Shown here one piece after another: positions 7,594 to 10,505 of a DNA stretch of 10,505 bases. The DNA comes from Acidobacteriaceae bacterium (lineage in GTDB: Bacteria > Acidobacteriota > Terriglobia > Terriglobales > Acidobacteriaceae). The stretch is taken from contig PLSH01000204.1 in the NCBI GenBank assembly GCA_003165095.1, forward strand, positions 1 to 10,505. Direction: 5' to 3'. The notes under the pieces are model-generated. The model ran no database searches and was not told the DNA's origin. It saw only the letters and a list, made by a program, of their open reading frames with translations. Position 1 is the stretch's first letter. Each line of letters begins with the position of its first letter. The position numbers were made by a program, and so were the translations under genes.

Positions 7594-9321
7594 TCACACG
7601 TGTTGCCTGGCGCGGGCGACGCGGGGAACCGCAATCAAGGTGATGGCAAAGAGGAAGATGGAGGCGGCAATGTATTCCAGGTGCCCGTGGCGCAGGTCTT
7701 CGAGCACCAGTTTGACGGCGATCAGGGCCAGCGCGGCATAGCCGATGCGGGTGAGTTCGATGCGACGCCAATGCGCGCCGCTGAAGGCCAGCGCGACAGC
7801 GGCGGCGCAGATGGTGAAGGTGCGAATGAAGGCCAGGTGATGGGCGCCGAGTGGAACGCTCAAGGCAAGCAGGTGGGCCAGGCCAACGATCAGCAGAGCC
7901 GCTGCGGCGCAGGCGGCGAGCAAAGCAACGGCCAGATGAAGAGCCTGGGGCATCCACGGCTCGCCGGCCCGCGGCAAAGCGGCAGCGTAGCACAGAACCG
8001 CGCAGGCGGAAGCCATCCAAACGCCAAGCCCAGGGACGCCAGGCAGGGTGCCCGCCAGGGCTTGGGAGAGATAGACCAGCAGCCCTGACGCCGCCGCGGC
8101 CATGAGCAGAAAGACGGCGGAATGGAGTTCGAGAACCACGCGGTCCATGCGGGCGCCTGACCCGGCAACCGCGATTGCGGCGACGCACAGACAGGCTGTC
8201 ATCCACACCGGGGGCAGACACAGCCAGCATCCGGCCACGAACAGCCCCGCGCTCCAGGTGGCGAACACCACATCGTTGCGCCGTTCCGCAGCACGGCCGA
8301 AGACCAGGAATACCGCGATATAGCCCGCGGCGGACAGGCCCAGACAGAGAATGCCGAGAATAACGGTACTGGCGGGCGGCCCAAAGCAGAGCAGGCTGAC
8401 GGCCGCGAGGAAGAACGCAATCATGGTCTGAATGGTCTCGAAGGCCGAGATGTTCTTTCTGCACAGCGCGGTCTTCAAAATGACGCTGGCCGCGAAGACG
8501 AGGAACAGCAGGAGACCGGGCGCGAGCAAGGAAACGGGGCCGAGGACGGGATAGTCTTCGCGCGTGTTCGGGGGACTGAAGTAGAGATAGATCAGAGCCC
8601 AGATCGCGAGGTCGGCAGAGGCTGCCACCAGCCACCGGACAGCGGCTTTGCGGCCGCGCAGCAATGCGTATTCGCCAAGGAGAATGGTGAGCAGGAGCAC
8701 GGCGATGAACGGTTCGCTCTGGTGCGACGCAACGCCCAGGGCCAGCGCGGCGGCGGCCGCAGTGCCATAGGCCACGCCCAGAACCAGGGCCAGATCGCGC
8801 TTCCATGCGAGGGCAAATGCGATGCACACGAATGCCGCCAGGGCGCCGGCAGTGGCCGCGGCCGGCAAAACCTTGTAGTTCATGGTGAGTTCCCAGAGCA
8901 TGGGCGCCAGGATCAGGGCCGAGGTGCAGGTGTAGGTGAATCTTGCAAACCGGGCCGCGGCGGGGGTTCGCGCCGCCCAAACAAGCCACGCGATGGCGTA
9001 GAGGAAGGCGATAGAAGCGGCAGCAAGCCTGGGAAGCAGGGCAAATTCCGCCGCGGCGCGCAGCAGGTAGGCCCCGGCAATTCCCAACATGGCCTTGCCG
9101 AGCACCGCGAACATGCCGCCGGCTTGCGCAAAGCGAACAGCTTCCGCGGCCGGCTGCTCTGGAAGCACGCTTGACGCCAACACAGGAAGAGAGTCGGGCA
9201 GCGGCGGAGAAATGGGCGCGTATGACGGGTGTTCCAGGGCATGCACGCGCCGTTCCAGAGCTTCAAGGCGGGCTTCAAGGTGTGTGCCGAGCTGATCGAT
9301 TGCGCCGGGAAGATCGTTCAT
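7594..9321 (-). CDS. Polytopic membrane protein, DUF2339-like
   Basis: The 575-residue protein begins with a short cytoplasmic coiled-coil segment (LEARLEALERRVHALE, about residues 15-30) and a Pro-rich linker. About 18 hydrophobic helices then run almost without a break from residue 70 to the end. The coiled-coil plus many-helix layout resembles the DUF2339 family, whose function is unknown. I see no transporter signature, enzyme motif or large soluble domain. Charged residues are confined to short loops. The ATG at 9321 is preferred because GGTGGA lies about four bases upstream on the minus strand; a GTG at 9330 would add three residues. It is 35 bases downstream of the NrfD-family gene on the same strand, so they probably share a transcript. 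The family assignment comes from layout and composition and needs a profile search. Confidence 0.75.
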   Translation of the reverse strand: MNDLPGAIDQLGTHLEARLEALERRVHALEHPSYAPISPPLPDSLPVLASSVLPEQPAAEAVRFAQAGGMFAVLGKAMLGIAGAYLLRAAAEFALLPRLAAASIAFLYAIAWLVWAARTPAAARFARFTYTCTSALILAPMLWELTMNYKVLPAAATAGALAAFVCIAFALAWKRDLALVLGVAYGTAAAAALALGVASHQSEPFIAVLLLTILLGEYALLRGRKAAVRWLVAASADLAIWALIYLYFSPPNTREDYPVLGPVSLLAPGLLLFLVFAASVILKTALCRKNISAFETIQTMIAFFLAAVSLLCFGPPASTVILGILCLGLSAAGYIAVFLVFGRAAERRNDVVFATWSAGLFVAGCWLCLPPVWMTACLCVAAIAVAGSGARMDRVVLELHSAVFLLMAAAASGLLVYLSQALAGTLPGVPGLGVWMASACAVLCYAAALPRAGEPWMPQALHLAVALLAACAAAALLIVGLAHLLALSVPLGAHHLAFIRTFTICAAAVALAFSGAHWRRIELTRIGYAALALIAVKLVLEDLRHGHLEYIAASIFLFAITLIAVPRVARARQHV

Positions 9322-9356
9322 CGTTTCCACCCGATTTTGAGCCGTCCTTGCGGTGT

Positions 9357-10505
9357 TTAGTCTGCCGCAGCGCCCTGATGCGCACTTTTTTCAGGCCACG
9401 GAGGCAGCAACTTGACCAGCACCCACAGAAAAACCAACGGAAGGATGGTCAAAGCGATGGCTGCCAGGAGCCCCTCGCGGGTCACCAGGCTCATCTTGTA
9501 GGTCGTGTATCCGAGAAAACTCTTTGAGAACAACTGCCCGCCGATGACCACATTCCAGCGCATGGCGAAGACGCCGACCATGGCAAGGCAGCCGGAGGTT
9601 GCGTAGATCCGCTTGCGTGCAATCTCAGGCAGCTTTACTACCTGGGTGAGGAACAGCAAGAGCAGAGGCAGAACGGTGCCCAGGCAGATCTGGACGACGA
9701 TCTGCGAAAAGTAAAGCTTGGTATGGACCATGAAGTTGAGGCTGTTGAAGGACTCGTCGGCCTCGTAGATGCGGTGAATCAGGTCCAGCATTTCCAGGCT
9801 GAAATCGATGACGAAGATATAAAACATGTACATGGCGATGGTGTCAACGCAGAGCATGTCGATCTTCTGCCCACGCATTTTGGTGAGCACCATGTAGAGC
9901 AGCATCACGCCGGCAATTCCCGACACCATTGCCGAAAAGATGAACACCACGGGCATGAGCGGGGACGACCACCAGGGATTGGCCTTGATAGAGCCGAAGA
10001 TGAAGCCGACATAGCCGTGCAACAGGAATGCAGAGGGAATGCCGATCAGCGTGACAACCCAGCCGACACGCTCGTCAATGTGCAGCGAGCGAGCGCTTAT
10101 GTTGTTCGAGCCCAGGGTCATGACCTTATAAATCCACCGCAACAAACCCTTGGACTGCTGCGACAAGAGTACGATCTCGCGGCGGTAGTCGAGCCAGATT
10201 TCCAGCACCAGCACGGCCATCAGGTACCAGAGATAGACGTAGCCGAACATGGCCATGGCCGAGGTGTCGTGCGGAGTGAAGTACATCTCCGGTGAGCGAA
10301 ACGGATGTCCGAGGTGCAAAACCAGCGGCAGCGGCGCAACCAACAGAAAAGCCAGGGCGGTGAGCAATGCCAGCCGATAAGTGGGTTTAACCGCCTCTAC
10401 CCGGAAGACGCGCTCGAGCGAAGCCAGAATAAATGCGCCCGCCACCAGTCCCGTGATGAAGGGGTACAAAACGATCAGCACACTCCAATAGAGAGTGATT
10501 TCGTT
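9357..10505 (-). CDS. NrfD/PsrC-family quinone-interacting membrane subunit (5' end outside window)
   Basis: NrfD-family subunits sit in the inner membrane and exchange electrons between quinones and a periplasmic Fe-S or molybdopterin partner. The visible 382 residues contain about nine transmembrane helices. The first is YWSVLIVLYPFITGLVAGAF, with the W...Y.F..G..AG pattern of the family. Other landmarks are LPLVLHLGHPFR, a polar loop with SARSLHIDERVGW, FVIDFSLEMLDLIHRIYE and, near the end, RWNVVIGGQLFSKSF. That last motif and the length recall DsrP, the membrane subunit of DsrMKJOP, but I cannot separate this from other NrfD-like branches. The frame is open to the window edge, so the GTG at 10481 is unlikely to be the start: it would cut into helix 1. 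An Fe-S ferredoxin-like partner would be expected upstream. The DUF2339-like gene follows after 35 bases. Confidence 0.85.
   Translation of the reverse strand, partial: NEITLYWSVLIVLYPFITGLVAGAFILASLERVFRVEAVKPTYRLALLTALAFLLVAPLPLVLHLGHPFRSPEMYFTPHDTSAMAMFGYVYLWYLMAVLVLEIWLDYRREIVLLSQQSKGLLRWIYKVMTLGSNNISARSLHIDERVGWVVTLIGIPSAFLLHGYVGFIFGSIKANPWWSSPLMPVVFIFSAMVSGIAGVMLLYMVLTKMRGQKIDMLCVDTIAMYMFYIFVIDFSLEMLDLIHRIYEADESFNSLNFMVHTKLYFSQIVVQICLGTVLPLLLLFLTQVVKLPEIARKRIYATSGCLAMVGVFAMRWNVVIGGQLFSKSFLGYTTYKMSLVTREGLLAAIALTILPLVFLWVLVKLLPPWPEKSAHQGAAAD

Noticed and set aside
7565..8989. 474-codon second open frame on the minus strand overlapping the DUF2339-like gene
   Set aside because: It runs in another frame of the same high-GC DNA and is rich in Arg, Pro and Gly without helices. 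The 7594-9321 frame gives a coherent membrane protein and has a ribosome site.
10481..10505. GTG at 10481 as the start of the NrfD-family gene
   Set aside because: The eight codons to the window edge stay open and supply the Tyr-Trp entry of the first helix, so the gene most likely begins outside the window.

Overview
The window is about 60% G+C by eye and densely coded. It looks like a piece of an Acidobacteriota chromosome, or a related deep-branching Gram-negative lineage. This assignment is inference. It rests on the mix of an ISC operon with IscX, an HDOD protein, a secreted ARPP-1/DUF6569 protein and an NrfD-family subunit, plus small intergenic hairpin repeats ending in TGGGGCAC. There is no 16S rRNA or other taxonomic marker to settle it.

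Region 1 (1-5082, + strand) is an almost complete iron-sulfur cluster (ISC) operon. Its order is iscS (3' end only), a small unrecognised two-helix membrane protein, iscU, an A-type carrier (iscA), hscB, hscA, fdx and iscX. IscS supplies sulfur and the Fdx ferredoxin supplies electrons. IscU is the scaffold, and HscB/HscA recognise its LPPVK motif and release the cluster. The A-type protein carries clusters onward, and IscX is the small acidic partner of IscS. No iscR or promoter is in view; they would lie to the left. The gene order matches the classical proteobacterial operon, with four departures: the extra membrane ORF, an HscB with an N-terminal four-cysteine zinc ribbon like animal HSC20, an A-type carrier with a 40-residue disordered N-terminus, and two related palindromic repeats in the spacers.

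Region 2 (5111-6091, - strand) is a single HDOD-domain protein, convergent with iscX and divergent from the next gene. Region 3 (6325-7587, + strand) encodes an exported ARPP-1/DUF6569 protein of unknown function. Region 4 (7594-10505, - strand) holds two membrane-protein genes transcribed leftward. The upstream one is an NrfD/PsrC-family quinone-reactive subunit, open at the right window edge and somewhat DsrP-like. The downstream one is a roughly 18-helix DUF2339-like protein.

No rRNA, tRNA, CRISPR array, insertion sequence or phage gene was seen. The longest stretch without a gene is the 233-base divergent spacer at 6092-6324.
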